From CBETVX01 sp965539935 (GTDB taxonomy: Bacteria > Bacillota > Clostridia > Peptostreptococcales > Caminicellaceae): 60,068 bases of DNA. The translations under genes and the position numbers were made by a program. The stretch lies in contig CBETVX010000013.1 in assembly GCA_965539935.1 (NCBI GenBank), positions 1 through 60,068 of the forward strand. The letters are read 5' to 3'. The notes below the pieces were generated by a model. That model did no database searches and had not been told where the DNA came from. It worked only from the letters and a program-made list of their open reading frames with translations. Of the stretch, positions 36,283-45,291 are shown one piece after another (position 1 is the first letter of the stretch; each line of letters starts with the position of its first letter).

Positions 36283-36822
36283 TTAAAAAGATGGAGGACT
36301 GGAGACCCATAGGACAGTTGCAGGCTTAGAATACGGATTGTCGATATAATGGGTTCTATTTGATTCAAAATAAAAACTTTCTCCAGATTTCACTTTATAA
36401 TATTGGTTGCCAAGTGCTAGTACTATCCTTCCCTTTAAAACATATCCAAATTCTTCACCTTTATGGGGCTCATCTAATTTAGTTTTGCTTTTAGGATTAA
36501 TAGTTAATAATATGGGCTCCATGGCATTTTTTTGGGCGTTAGGAATCAGCCACGAAATATTAAATCCATATTCTTCATTTAGAGATTCATAAATATCATT
36601 TTTAGTAAACACAATTTTCTCTTCAACTTTCTCATTAAAGAAATTTTTGATATCTGTTCCTAAGGCATCTAAGATATCCATTAAAGTAGCAATGGAAGGA
36701 GAAGTAAGATTCCTTTCAATTTGTGAAATATATCCCTTGGTTAAGTCACATCTATTAGCAAGTTCATCTTGAGTTAATGCATTTAGTATTCTTAGTCTCT
36801 TTATTTTATCTCCAATATTCAA
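36283..36822 (-). CDS. XRE-family regulator with C-terminal cupin domain
   Basis: 179 aa, minus strand. N-terminal helix-turn-helix (residues 1-60; LTQDELANRCDLTKGYISQIERNLTSPSIATL) and C-terminal cupin (about 105-178; HKGEEFGYVLKGRIVLALGNQYYKVKSGESFYFES), the plan of PuuR-like sensors that bind a small molecule in the cupin. GAGGTGATACC precedes the start on its strand. It is the only minus-strand gene for some 25 kb; its ligand and targets cannot be told from the window. Confidence 0.88.
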   Translation of the reverse strand: MNIGDKIKRLRILNALTQDELANRCDLTKGYISQIERNLTSPSIATLMDILDALGTDIKNFFNEKVEEKIVFTKNDIYESLNEEYGFNISWLIPNAQKNAMEPILLTINPKSKTKLDEPHKGEEFGYVLKGRIVLALGNQYYKVKSGESFYFESNRTHYIDNPYSKPATVLWVSSPPSF

Positions 36823-37026
36823 GGTATCACCTCTATTAATAATTGAATGATTTAATATAATTAAACTTATTGTTTACATATATTAAATATATATAAAAAT
36901 TTAAAAATGTCAATATAGTATTTGAATAATATACATTAAACCTTATATGTACTATGTTTATAATATCATAAATTTGGAAATGATACAGAAACAAATAAGA
37001 TATTGCTTTACTAAGAGGTGCTAATA

Positions 37027-37635
37027 GTGACTATTATAGTGATAATTATAATTATTGTGATAATTTCATCTCCAATTTCTATTAATATTAAAATTCTAAA
37101 AGATAAAAAAAATGATGAATTAATAGTCAAACTAAAATTATTGTATGGGTTGATAAAGTTAAAATTTGAATATCCATTGTTTGAAGTGGACTTAGAAGAG
37201 AATAAAATCAATCTAAAAATACAAAATGATACTAATTTAGATAGGGGGATAATAAATGAAGAAAATAATAAGTTTAGTGTCACTAGATTAGCTGAAAAAA
37301 TAAAAGAAGGAAAAGTGATTTTAAAAAAATATAAAAGGCTAAGTACATATATAGTGGACCATACTAATTGGGAATACTTTTCATGGGTTTCACAAATTGG
37401 AATGGAAAATGCAGCATGTACTGGATTGTTAACTGGCATACTTGATATCCTTAAGACCAACTTCATAATTTATTTAAAGAATATAGGGGTGAATTTTGAG
37501 GATATAAAAATTAAGACAATACCTAACTTTGATATTATATCTTTAAATACAAGGCTAAATTGTATATTTAATATTAAAATAGGCTATATTATTATAGCAG
37601 GAATAAAATTATTAAAAATAAGATTCATAAGATAA
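37027..37635 (+). CDS. DUF2953 family membrane protein (YtfI-like)
   Basis: About 202 aa: an N-terminal hydrophobic helix rich in isoleucine (residues 2-18) and a soluble domain without recognisable catalytic motif. Adjacent to gerW, as ytfI is to ytfJ in B. subtilis; in Bacillus and Clostridia the pair is forespore expressed. GTG 37027 chosen because GAGGTG lies at 37015-37020. Function unknown. Confidence 0.78.
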   Translation: MTIIVIIIIIVIISSPISINIKILKDKKNDELIVKLKLLYGLIKLKFEYPLFEVDLEENKINLKIQNDTNLDRGIINEENNKFSVTRLAEKIKEGKVILKKYKRLSTYIVDHTNWEYFSWVSQIGMENAACTGLLTGILDILKTNFIIYLKNIGVNFEDIKIKTIPNFDIISLNTRLNCIFNIKIGYIIIAGIKLLKIRFIR

Positions 37636-37657
37636 AAAAATTAAGGTGGTGAATGAT

Positions 37658-38092
37658 ATGGGTAGTCATCCAATAGAAGCATTAATGAAAACAACAATGG
37701 AAAGTTTGAAAGATATGGTAGATGTAAATACCATAGTAGGAGATCCTGTTGAATCCGTTGATGGAACAACAATTATTCCAATATCCAGGGTATCCTTTGG
37801 TTTTGCCTCTGGTGGGGGAGAATATAAAGATAAGCAATCTAATGATGGTGATTACGAAGATGAGTCTAAATTTCCCTTTGCCGGTGGTACAGGAGCAGGG
37901 GTATCGGTTCAGCCAGTTGCCTTTATGATAGTAGGAAAAGGAAATATGAAGTTACTTCCTGTAGACCAAGGAGCTAATATGTTTGATAATTTAATTGGAT
38001 TAACATCAAAACTTATTGATAAGTTTCAGACTGGTGAAAATAAAGAGAAAAATAAGGATGACGAAATTGATGAAAAAAATAAAGAAGCCTAG
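37658..38092 (+). CDS. gerW: Spore germination protein GerW (YtfJ)
   Basis: About 144 aa. The block HPIEALMKTTMESLKDMVDVNTIVGDPV and the glycine-rich SFGFASGGGEY and PFAGGTGAGVSVQPVAFM are diagnostic of GerW/YtfJ, a forespore protein important for spore germination. Acidic/lysine-rich C-terminal tail. ATG 37658 matches the family N-terminus; AAGGTGGTG lies just upstream. Confidence 0.92.
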   Translation: MGSHPIEALMKTTMESLKDMVDVNTIVGDPVESVDGTTIIPISRVSFGFASGGGEYKDKQSNDGDYEDESKFPFAGGTGAGVSVQPVAFMIVGKGNMKLLPVDQGANMFDNLIGLTSKLIDKFQTGENKEKNKDDEIDEKNKEA

Positions 38093-38150
38093 ACTTAACA
38101 ATTCCTAATAAAAAATGCAGCTGTGATTAAACTATATTCGGAGTGATAAA

Positions 38151-39251
38151 ATGTTGTTTCAAAATAAGTTTGTTTATATAATTGTTATTTCCCTTTTGCT
38201 TGTATTAATTTTTCCACTTAATTTATATGCTAATTCAGCAGAAAGTGCTATTGTGATGGAAGTAAAAACCGGTAGAATTTTATATTCTAAAAATATTCAT
38301 CTTAAAAGACCAATGGCAAGCACAACAAAAATAATGACAGCTTTGGTAGCTTTAGAAGAAGGGAATTTAGAAGATGTAGTAAAGATAAATCCAAAGGCAG
38401 TTGGGGTAGAAGGATCATCTATATATTTAATGCATAATGAAGAAATTACTTTAGAAGATTTACTTTATGGATTGATGCTTAGGTCAGGAAATGACGCAGC
38501 TACTGCAATTGCATACCATATAGCAGGATCCATTGAAGAATTTGCAAATCTAATGAACAAAAAAGCAAAATCCATTGGAGCTAACAACACAAATTTTACA
38601 AATCCCCATGGACTTCATGATGATATGCATTATACCACTGCCTATGATTTAGCATTGATTACTAGAGAAGCATTGCTCAATGATAAATTTAAGGAAATTG
38701 TTTCTACTAAAAAGTGGGTTTCAAATAGAAAAGGTGGATACAAAGTTTTTTATAATAAAAACAAAACTTTACAGCAGTTTCCAGGAGGCGATGGGGTAAA
38801 AACAGGATATACTAGAGCCTCTGGAAGATGTCTAGTCACTTCGGCAACAAGAAATGAAATGCAAGTAATAGCTGTGGTATTAAATGATTATAACTGGTTT
38901 CAAGATTGTTATAACTTAATGAATAATGCCTTTGAAAAATATAATCCATATAAAGCTATTGAAAAGAATAGACCAATATTTAGTGTAGATGTAGATAAAG
39001 GGAAAAAGGATAAAATAAATTTAGCATCAGCTGAAGACATAATTCTTCCTTTAACAAAAGAAGAAGAAGAAAAAATTAATATAGTTTACGAAACAGAAAC
39101 AATTTATTCAGCACCTATTACTAAAGGAACTATTTTAGGGAAGGCAAAAGTATACTTAGATGATAAGCTTATGGCTACTACAAATTTGATAGCCATTGAT
39201 TCAGTAAAAGAGAAAAAAATGTTAGACTATATTTTAGATTTTTTTAAGTAA
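38151..39251 (+). CDS. D-alanyl-D-alanine carboxypeptidase (second copy, DacB-like)
   Basis: 366 aa. Signal peptide about 1-27, Ser57-x2-Lys60 (STTK), Ser112-Gly-Asn114, Lys217-Thr-Gly; C-terminal PBP5-like beta domain and a short hydrophobic tail (MLDYILDFF). Second D,D-carboxypeptidase in the window, distinct in sequence from the first and downstream of gerW, so a sporulation role (cortex, like DacB) is plausible but inferred. The start has only a GGAGTG site. Confidence 0.88.
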   Translation: MLFQNKFVYIIVISLLLVLIFPLNLYANSAESAIVMEVKTGRILYSKNIHLKRPMASTTKIMTALVALEEGNLEDVVKINPKAVGVEGSSIYLMHNEEITLEDLLYGLMLRSGNDAATAIAYHIAGSIEEFANLMNKKAKSIGANNTNFTNPHGLHDDMHYTTAYDLALITREALLNDKFKEIVSTKKWVSNRKGGYKVFYNKNKTLQQFPGGDGVKTGYTRASGRCLVTSATRNEMQVIAVVLNDYNWFQDCYNLMNNAFEKYNPYKAIEKNRPIFSVDVDKGKKDKINLASAEDIILPLTKEEEEKINIVYETETIYSAPITKGTILGKAKVYLDDKLMATTNLIAIDSVKEKKMLDYILDFFK

Positions 39252-39262
39252 ATATGATGTTA

Positions 39263-39298
39263 AAAGTCTCTTAATACTAATTTAAGGGACTTTTTTAT
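39263..39298 (+). terminator. Intrinsic terminator after the second carboxypeptidase
   Basis: Thirteen-bp stem with one G-T pair (39263-39275 with 39283-39295) and a T tract. Confidence 0.8.
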
Positions 39299-39396
39299 TT
39301 TATAACAATATAAATTCAGTTGTTTTTAGTAACAGAATTATTTTATTTTAATATTCTATTATTATAGGTTCATTTTTATTAAAGTGAGGGATTATA

Positions 39397-40359
39397 TTGA
39401 CTAAAAAAATTAGATATGAATGTATTGATGCAGGAAGTGAATATTGTCCCTGTTATCTAGCAGAAACAGGTGACTGTATAACTTGTTCCCATTTACAAGG
39501 AAGAAGTTTTTGTGATTGCAATTGGAGAGGGGTCTGTATATTCCAAAATTATTTTTTTAATGGTGAAAAAGCAAAAACAGCTAGACAAACTTATAATGCA
39601 AAAATTATTGATAAATATAAAATAGGAGATAATTTATTGATTTTTAAAATTTCTGTTATGAAGACATTAGCTAGACAATTAAAACAACCAGGCTCTTATA
39701 TATTCATAAGAAATGGTAAAAAACCAGAATATTTTGATATACCAATGTCAATTATGTATTCCGATGATTATAACGGTGAAATACATGTAGCTGTTCAAAT
39801 AATAGGTAGTAAAACTAAATCATTATTATCAATAGATGATGAAATATTGGTTCGGGGCCCCTATTGGAATGGATTATTAGGGCTAAAAAGACTAAAGACA
39901 GTTACGAAATCAAATGCACTTATAGTTGCTAGAGGTGTTGCTCTAGCACCGGCTGTATTAGTTTCAAATTATCTGCTAAAAAATAATAATAATGTTACTT
40001 TCATTGCTGATAAAGGAAAATTAGAAAAAATATTTATTCATCCATATATAGAAAATAAGGATATGATAACAATTGAGGCTGATATTACATCAGAAAAAGG
40101 AAAAATATTGATAGAGGAATTAATTAGAAATAACCATTATGACCTATGCTATAGTGGAGGGTCAGATAAACAACACTCTGTTATTTATAACATAATAAAT
40201 AAATTATCACCTAATATGAAACTTGCATTATCAAATAATAAAGAGATATGTTGTGGAGAAGGAATATGTGGAGCCTGTTCAATTAAGGTAGGTAAGAAAG
40301 TACTTAAAGCATGTAAAGGACAGATTGATATTCCATATATAGTTGAAAGGGGGAAATAA
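39397..40359 (+). CDS. PyrK-like FAD/[2Fe-2S] electron-transfer protein with Cys-rich N-terminus
   Basis: 320 aa. The middle is a ferredoxin-reductase-like FAD/NAD(P) module (about 70-270); the C-terminus has C286-x4-C291-x2-C294-x11-C306, a [2Fe-2S] site as in PyrK and sulfide dehydrogenase subunits. Unusually, the first 50 residues hold eight cysteines (9, 17, 19, 27, 30, 39, 41, 47), maybe a further Fe-S or zinc site. TTG start with GTGAGGG upstream. The flavoprotein gene begins 2 nt after its stop, so they probably act as a pair. No pyr genes nearby; substrate unknown. Confidence 0.78.
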   Translation: MTKKIRYECIDAGSEYCPCYLAETGDCITCSHLQGRSFCDCNWRGVCIFQNYFFNGEKAKTARQTYNAKIIDKYKIGDNLLIFKISVMKTLARQLKQPGSYIFIRNGKKPEYFDIPMSIMYSDDYNGEIHVAVQIIGSKTKSLLSIDDEILVRGPYWNGLLGLKRLKTVTKSNALIVARGVALAPAVLVSNYLLKNNNNVTFIADKGKLEKIFIHPYIENKDMITIEADITSEKGKILIEELIRNNHYDLCYSGGSDKQHSVIYNIINKLSPNMKLALSNNKEICCGEGICGACSIKVGKKVLKACKGQIDIPYIVERGK

Positions 40360-40360
40360 A

Positions 40361-41641
40361 GTGACAAAGGTAGTAATTATAGGTGGCGGTTGGGCAGGTT
40401 GTGCAGCCGCATTAACAGCAAAAAAAGCAGGAGCAGATGTGACATTAATTGAAAGAACAGATATGCTTTTGGGCTTAGGTAATGTAGGGGGAATCATGAG
40501 AAATAACGGTAGGTATACAGCAGCGGAAGAAGCTATTTTGTTAGGAGCGGGAGATTTGTTTGGATTAACTGATAAAGCCTCAAGACATGTAAATATAGAT
40601 TTTCCTGGCCATAGACATGCTAGTCTTTATGATGTTAGCAAAATAGAACCTATGGTTAGAAGATATATTATAGAAAAAGAAATAAAAATATTACTTAGAT
40701 CAAGGGTTATTGATGTGGAGATAGAGGATAATACGATTAAGTCTGTTATTTTGCATAATGATAAGGTTGTGGAAGGAGATGTTTTTATTGAAACCACCGG
40801 TTCCACAGGACCAATGGGTAATTGCTTAAAATATGGAAATGGATGTGCAATGTGTATTTTAAGATGTCCTACCTTTGGTCCAAGGGTGAGTATTAGTATG
40901 AAGGCTGGTGTAGAAGACATATTAGGCCAAAGAAGTGATGGGTCATATGGAGCCTTTAGTGGGTCCTGTAAATTAAATAAGGACTCATTAAGTTCTGAGA
41001 TAGTTTCTGAACTCAATGAAAAGGGAGTAGTAGTTCTCCCAGTACCTAAAGAAGATATTAATGAAGATAAACTGAAGATGAAAGTATGTCAACAATATGC
41101 ATTAAAAGAATTTGCAGAAAATATTATTCTCCTAGATACTGGTCATGCCAAGTTGATGGCTCCTTTCTATCCATTAGAAAAACTTAGAAAAATAAATGGT
41201 TTAGAAAATGCGAGATTTGAAGATCCATATTCAGGAGGAATAGGCAATTCTATTAGATATTTATCTATCGCACCTAGAGATAATTCCATGAAAGTAAAAG
41301 GCGTAAAGAATTTATTATGTGCTGGAGAAAAATCAGGACTTTTTGTAGGGCATACAGAAGCTATAATAACAGGAAGTTTAGCAGGACATAATAGTGTTAG
41401 GGTAGATAAGGGAATGAAACTACTAGAGTTACCAGTCAGTCTCGCAATAGGAGATCTAATATCCTTTGCTAACAAAATGATACAAACTAAAGAAGGATTA
41501 AAAACTAGATATACCTTTGCAGGTTCAATTTATTTTGATAGAATGAAGAGACAAAATCTTTATATTATAGAGAAAGAAAAATTAAGAAGGAAAATAGAAA
41601 GATTAGATCTAATAAATATATTTGAAGAAAAAATTGTTTGA
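40361..41641 (+). CDS. FAD-dependent oxidoreductase, partner of the PyrK-like protein
   Basis: About 427 aa. Dinucleotide-binding GGGWAGCAAALTAKKAGADV (Gly8-Gly-Gly10-x2-Gly13), and a cysteine cluster C155, C162, C165, C169 (GNGCAMCILRCPTFGP) that could bind an Fe-S centre; late FAD motif GVKNLLCAGEKSG. Resembles GidA/HI0933-like flavoproteins in outline but is not TrmFO. GTG 40361 has AAGGGGGGAAA upstream. Its electron donor is most likely the upstream gene product. Substrate unknown. Confidence 0.75.
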   Translation: MTKVVIIGGGWAGCAAALTAKKAGADVTLIERTDMLLGLGNVGGIMRNNGRYTAAEEAILLGAGDLFGLTDKASRHVNIDFPGHRHASLYDVSKIEPMVRRYIIEKEIKILLRSRVIDVEIEDNTIKSVILHNDKVVEGDVFIETTGSTGPMGNCLKYGNGCAMCILRCPTFGPRVSISMKAGVEDILGQRSDGSYGAFSGSCKLNKDSLSSEIVSELNEKGVVVLPVPKEDINEDKLKMKVCQQYALKEFAENIILLDTGHAKLMAPFYPLEKLRKINGLENARFEDPYSGGIGNSIRYLSIAPRDNSMKVKGVKNLLCAGEKSGLFVGHTEAIITGSLAGHNSVRVDKGMKLLELPVSLAIGDLISFANKMIQTKEGLKTRYTFAGSIYFDRMKRQNLYIIEKEKLRRKIERLDLINIFEEKIV

Positions 41642-41677
41642 TGTAATAAAAGCAAAATGCAAAAGGAGAAGTTAAGT

Positions 41678-42385
41678 ATGAGATTACAAAAGTTTATTGC
41701 AAAGTCAGGAATAGCTTCAAGAAGAAAGGCAGAAGAGTTAATAAAAAATGGTAAAATAAAAGTTAACGATAGAATAATAACAGAAATGGGTGTGAAAATC
41801 GATCCTCAAAGGGATATTATCAAATATAATAACAAAAGACTATCAATAGAAAATGAAAAAAAATATATAATATTAAATAAGCCTGAGGGATATATAACTA
41901 CAGTATCTGATCAATTTGGTAGACCTACTGTCATGGACTTAATTAAAGATATTAAAGAAAGAGTTTATCCAGTTGGAAGGTTAGATTATAATACCTCAGG
42001 CTTACTTTTACTAACTAATGATGGAAACCTGACTCACAAAATTACACATCCTAAAAGTCAAATAAAGAAAACATATATAGCTAAGATAAAAGGGATAATA
42101 TCAAATAGTAAAATGAATAGATTTAAAAATGGGATTGATATAGGAGGATATATTACTGCTCCTGCACAAATAAAGCTCATTAACAAAAAAAATGGCTGTA
42201 GTATTGTAAAAATTATTATTCATGAAGGGAAAAACAGACAAATTAGAAGGATGATGGATAAAATAGGACATCCAGTCCTTGAGTTAAAAAGAGTTGCCAT
42301 TGGAAAAATTACTTTAGATAATTTACCCAAGGGACAGTGGAGATATCTAACGGAAAGTGAAATTAATTATCTGAAAACAGTTTAA
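41678..42385 (+). CDS. rluB: RluB/RsuA-family pseudouridine synthase
   Basis: About 235 aa. N-terminal S4 domain (MRLQKFIAKSGIASRRKAEELI) and catalytic domain with the aspartate in VGRLDYNTSGLLLLTNDG (about residue 107) and the KTY and GKNRQIRRM motifs. The family modifies U2605 (RluB) of 23S rRNA or U516 of 16S. ATG 41678 with AAGGAG upstream; the ATG at 41657 overlaps it. Confidence 0.9.
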   Translation: MRLQKFIAKSGIASRRKAEELIKNGKIKVNDRIITEMGVKIDPQRDIIKYNNKRLSIENEKKYIILNKPEGYITTVSDQFGRPTVMDLIKDIKERVYPVGRLDYNTSGLLLLTNDGNLTHKITHPKSQIKKTYIAKIKGIISNSKMNRFKNGIDIGGYITAPAQIKLINKKNGCSIVKIIIHEGKNRQIRRMMDKIGHPVLELKRVAIGKITLDNLPKGQWRYLTESEINYLKTV

Positions 42386-42449
42386 AATTTGATGAAAAAT
42401 TAAACAGAACTTTACAATAATAAATATTATCAATGGAGGAATTGGGAAA

Positions 42450-42920
42450 ATGTTAGAAATAAAAATACCAGAAGGAAAGGATATACATAAGCTAAGGAAG
42501 TTTCTTAAAAGTACTAATTTTGAAGTCGTAGATATAGAAGATAGACTAAATGATTCTATGGTAGTTATATTAGATGATAATATTATTGGTTTTGCAAGTT
42601 ATACAAAAATGGCAATTGAATCCCAGGAAGAATTGGACGTCCTATTAGATATTATTTTAATACAAGAAGAATTTAGGGGACAGTATATAGGGGATGGACT
42701 AATTCGAGGGATTCTTAATTTGATTAAAATTAGAGGTTATAAAAAGACATTTACATTAGTAAATGATGAAAATTTAGATTTTATAAAAAAGCTAGGGTTT
42801 AAAAGAATAGATACTAACAATAAAATACACCATAATTTGTATTCTGAAAGAGAATTAGAAATATATTCAGTTGAATTAGAAGATTTTTTTAATAAGCCAT
42901 GTAGATCTTCTAATTTTTAG
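42450..42920 (+). CDS. GNAT-family N-acetyltransferase
   Basis: 156 aa. Weak but recognisable GNAT fold: substrate strand IGFASYTKMAI, cofactor segment IQEEFRGQYIGDGLIRGILNL (Q/R-x2-G-x-G/A-like at about 73-80) and FIKKLGFKRID near the end. Substrate unknown. ATG with GGAGG upstream; next gene 16 nt away. Confidence 0.75.
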   Translation: MLEIKIPEGKDIHKLRKFLKSTNFEVVDIEDRLNDSMVVILDDNIIGFASYTKMAIESQEELDVLLDIILIQEEFRGQYIGDGLIRGILNLIKIRGYKKTFTLVNDENLDFIKKLGFKRIDTNNKIHHNLYSERELEIYSVELEDFFNKPCRSSNF

Positions 42921-42935
42921 AAAGGGGACAAAAAA

Positions 42936-43505
42936 GTGCAAGCAAAAATTATAAACAAAGCTACAGATTTAGCTAAGGATATTATGAAAAAAGCCATTAA
43001 GGAAGGAGATACAGTAGTTGACGCTACTGTAGGAAATGGACATGATACCATTTTTTTATGCAAGTTAGTAGGAGAATACGGAAAAGTTTATGGGTTTGAT
43101 ATTCAAAAAGAAGCCATTGAAAAGACTAAAAGTAAATTAATAGAGCATGGAATAAACAATATGGTAGATTTGATTCAAGATGGCCATGAGAATATGAGAA
43201 AATATATTGATGAACAAATAGCTGGAATCATGTTTAATTTAGGATATCTTCCTGGAAAAAATCATCAAATAACAACTAAATATGATACAACAATTAAAGC
43301 TATAGATGAAGGATTCAAATTGTTGAAACCAAATGGTATCATTACTATAGTAGTATATCCTGGTCATGAAGAAGGATATAAAGAAAAACAGGAGCTTCTT
43401 AATTATTTTACAAAAGTTGACCAGAAAAAAATGAATGTACTTAAAATGGAGTTTATAAATCAAATAAATAAACCACCTTTTCTCATGGTTATAGAAAAGA
43501 AATAA
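42936..43505 (+). CDS. Class I SAM-dependent methyltransferase (YtqB, rRNA-methylase-like)
   Basis: 189 aa. SAM motif VVDATVGNGHDTIFLCKL (about 27-44), GFDIQ acidic loop (residue 54 region) and IMFNLGYLPG with the NLGYLPG signature of the MraW_2/YtqB family, annotated as tRNA or rRNA methylase. GTG start after AAAGGGG. Converges with the next gene, whose end lies 5 nt away. Confidence 0.85.
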   Translation: MQAKIINKATDLAKDIMKKAIKEGDTVVDATVGNGHDTIFLCKLVGEYGKVYGFDIQKEAIEKTKSKLIEHGINNMVDLIQDGHENMRKYIDEQIAGIMFNLGYLPGKNHQITTKYDTTIKAIDEGFKLLKPNGIITIVVYPGHEEGYKEKQELLNYFTKVDQKKMNVLKMEFINQINKPPFLMVIEKK

Positions 43506-43510
43506 AACTT

Positions 43511-44158
43511 TTAGCAGTTAGCATGAAGGAATATTTTTTGAGGTCTATTACTTATAAACTTTATAACCTTTACCGAACTATTATCATTAATCCTTTTATT
43601 ACATTTTAGACATATATATTTTGATTGTTTTATTGTTGTATAGGATATTTTAACATCTAAATTACCATATTTTTCCCAACTTTTCCATCCTGTTTTACAA
43701 AGATTTACTCTATTATCATAATCAGCATATACCCAGCGCAGTATTCTATGAAAATGAAATGGGTATTTAGTATATTTTATAAATCTACGAGGAAAACCTA
43801 AGTCTATTGTATATTCTTCAAAGCTTCTTTCTACTTGACTTTGAAGGGGCTCATCAATTTTTACATTTTGATACATAAAGTTATTATCTTTTAGCCAATA
43901 TCTTAGATTATCAAACATATAGCCTCTACATATTAATACTTTTTCTTCCTTGGAAACATTTAAATTTTCAAATAGATTTTTTGTGATTTCTACTACTTGA
44001 TCAAGATATATTTTTTTTTTGAAAAGTTCAGGCGAATAATATTTTAAAGGTATTATGTCAAAAAAGTATTCATTGGTTTCAGCTCTCATAGCTCCAATAA
44101 TAGTTCCTCCTATTAGGCTTCCACTTCCAGCATCATCTAATAAAATCAAAAAAATCAC
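43511..44158 (-). CDS. Conserved hypothetical protein, possible RNase H-like fold with zinc ribbon
   Basis: 215 aa on the minus strand. Begins with a hydrophobic strand ending in an acidic pair, MIFLILLDDAGSGSLIGGTIIGA, then KVLICRGYMFDNL and an acidic helix; this order of strands and acids suggests an RNase H-like fold, but that is inference. A C-terminal C183-x2-C186 and H212-x2-C215 look like a zinc site. GGGAGTGAT precedes the ATG on its strand. I do not know a function. Confidence 0.72.
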   Translation of the reverse strand: MIFLILLDDAGSGSLIGGTIIGAMRAETNEYFFDIIPLKYYSPELFKKKIYLDQVVEITKNLFENLNVSKEEKVLICRGYMFDNLRYWLKDNNFMYQNVKIDEPLQSQVERSFEEYTIDLGFPRRFIKYTKYPFHFHRILRWVYADYDNRVNLCKTGWKSWEKYGNLDVKISYTTIKQSKYICLKCNKRINDNSSVKVIKFISNRPQKIFLHANC

Positions 44159-44301
44159 TCCCTATTAATCTGTAATATTTATTATTTGTAGGTTCTACAA
44201 TATCTATTACTTTTTATAAATAGAATAATATGACTAAAGTATCATAAATAAAATATAAAATTAGTTACAATACTATTTTCATAGAAAGGAAGTAGATAAA
44301 T

Positions 44302-45051
44302 TTGAAAGTGCTTATTACCAACGATGACGGAATTTTTGCAGAAGGAATTTACAAGTTAGCGGTAAAATTAAATGAAGAATATGAGGTGTATGTTGTAGCA
44401 CCAGATAGACAAAGAAGTGCAACTGGTCATGCTATCACAATGCATCATCCTCTAAGAGCCAATAAAGTTTCCTTATTTGATACAAATATAGAAGCCTGGG
44501 CTGTAGATGGGACTCCTGCAGATTGTGTTAAATTGGCTGTGGAGGCTCTATTAGAGAAGACACCGGATTTGATTATTTCAGGTATAAATGATGGACCAAA
44601 CTTAGGAACAGATGTATTATATTCAGGTACAGTTTCTGCTGCCATTGAGGGTGCTATTCATGGGATACAATCTATTGCAGTATCTATGGCAGAAAGTAGA
44701 GATATCAATTACAATCTTGCAGTGAACTATATTTCAAAACTATTATTAAATCTAAAGGATAAAGAATTACCCTTTGATACCCTATTAAATATTAATGTTC
44801 CTAATACCAATTTCATTAAAGGAGTAAAAATTACAACCTTAGGTATACGGAGATATAAAAATTCATTTATAAAGAGAAATGATCCAAGGGGGAAAGATTA
44901 TTATTGGTTAGGCGGAGAAATAATTGAAGAAAAACAAAGTTCTGATTCCGATGTGGTTGCAGTTAATAATGGTTATATTTCAATTACTCCAATACATTAT
45001 GATTTAACAAAATATAATTTCATTGAAGAATTAAAAAATTGGGATTTATAA
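44302..45051 (+). CDS. surE: 5'/3'-nucleotidase SurE
   Basis: 249-aa metal-dependent nucleoside monophosphatase. MKVLITNDDGIFAEGI holds the metal-binding Asp pair (8-9), APDRQRSATGHAIT and ISGINDGPNLGTDVLYSGTVSAA complete the active site. TTG start with AAAGGAAG upstream. Divergent from the preceding minus-strand gene; own terminator. Confidence 0.95.
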   Translation: MKVLITNDDGIFAEGIYKLAVKLNEEYEVYVVAPDRQRSATGHAITMHHPLRANKVSLFDTNIEAWAVDGTPADCVKLAVEALLEKTPDLIISGINDGPNLGTDVLYSGTVSAAIEGAIHGIQSIAVSMAESRDINYNLAVNYISKLLLNLKDKELPFDTLLNINVPNTNFIKGVKITTLGIRRYKNSFIKRNDPRGKDYYWLGGEIIEEKQSSDSDVVAVNNGYISITPIHYDLTKYNFIEELKNWDL

Positions 45052-45056
45052 AGGTA

Positions 45057-45090
45057 AGCACACAAAGCATATGCTATGTGTGCTTTTTTA
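45057..45090 (+). terminator. Intrinsic terminator after surE
   Basis: Eight-bp GC-containing stem (45057-45064 with 45077-45084) with a self-complementary apex and TTTTTT tail. Confidence 0.88.
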
Positions 45091-45180
45091 AACCTTCTAA
45101 AATTTAATGAGTTATGTATACAGGATGAAAGTATACAATAATAACTAAAAGCAATAATACTAAAATATAAGTATAAAGTA

Positions 45181-45196
45181 TGCAATATATATTGCA
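45181..45196. promoter_or_regulatory. 16-nt perfect palindrome upstream of kor
   Basis: TGCAATATATATTGCA, a perfect palindrome about 35-50 nt before the predicted kor promoter. Its half site TTGCAA occurs again in the -35 region at 45231. Could bind a regulator; no evidence beyond symmetry. Confidence 0.35.
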
Positions 45197-45217
45197 AAAT
45201 ATATTTTTTTCATCAAA

Positions 45218-45232
45218 AATGAAATTTTCATT
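45218..45232. promoter_or_regulatory. Candidate operator (RpiR-type palindrome) at the kor promoter
   Basis: AATGAAATTTTCATT is a perfect 15-nt palindrome around one central T. TGAAA-TTTCA symmetry is typical for RpiR/MurR-family sites, it touches the -35 box, and an rpiR gene ends the operon. Regulation by that protein is inference. Confidence 0.5.
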
Positions 45233-45259
45233 GCAATATTTAAAAAAAATTGATATTCT
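45231..45259 (+). promoter_or_regulatory. Promoter of korDABC-rpiR
   Basis: TTGCAA (45231-45236) and TATTCT (45254-45259) with a 17-nt spacer, 33 nt before the korD start. Confidence 0.6.
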
Positions 45260-45291
45260 TTAGTTAAGGATATAACGAGGAGGGAGTTAAG

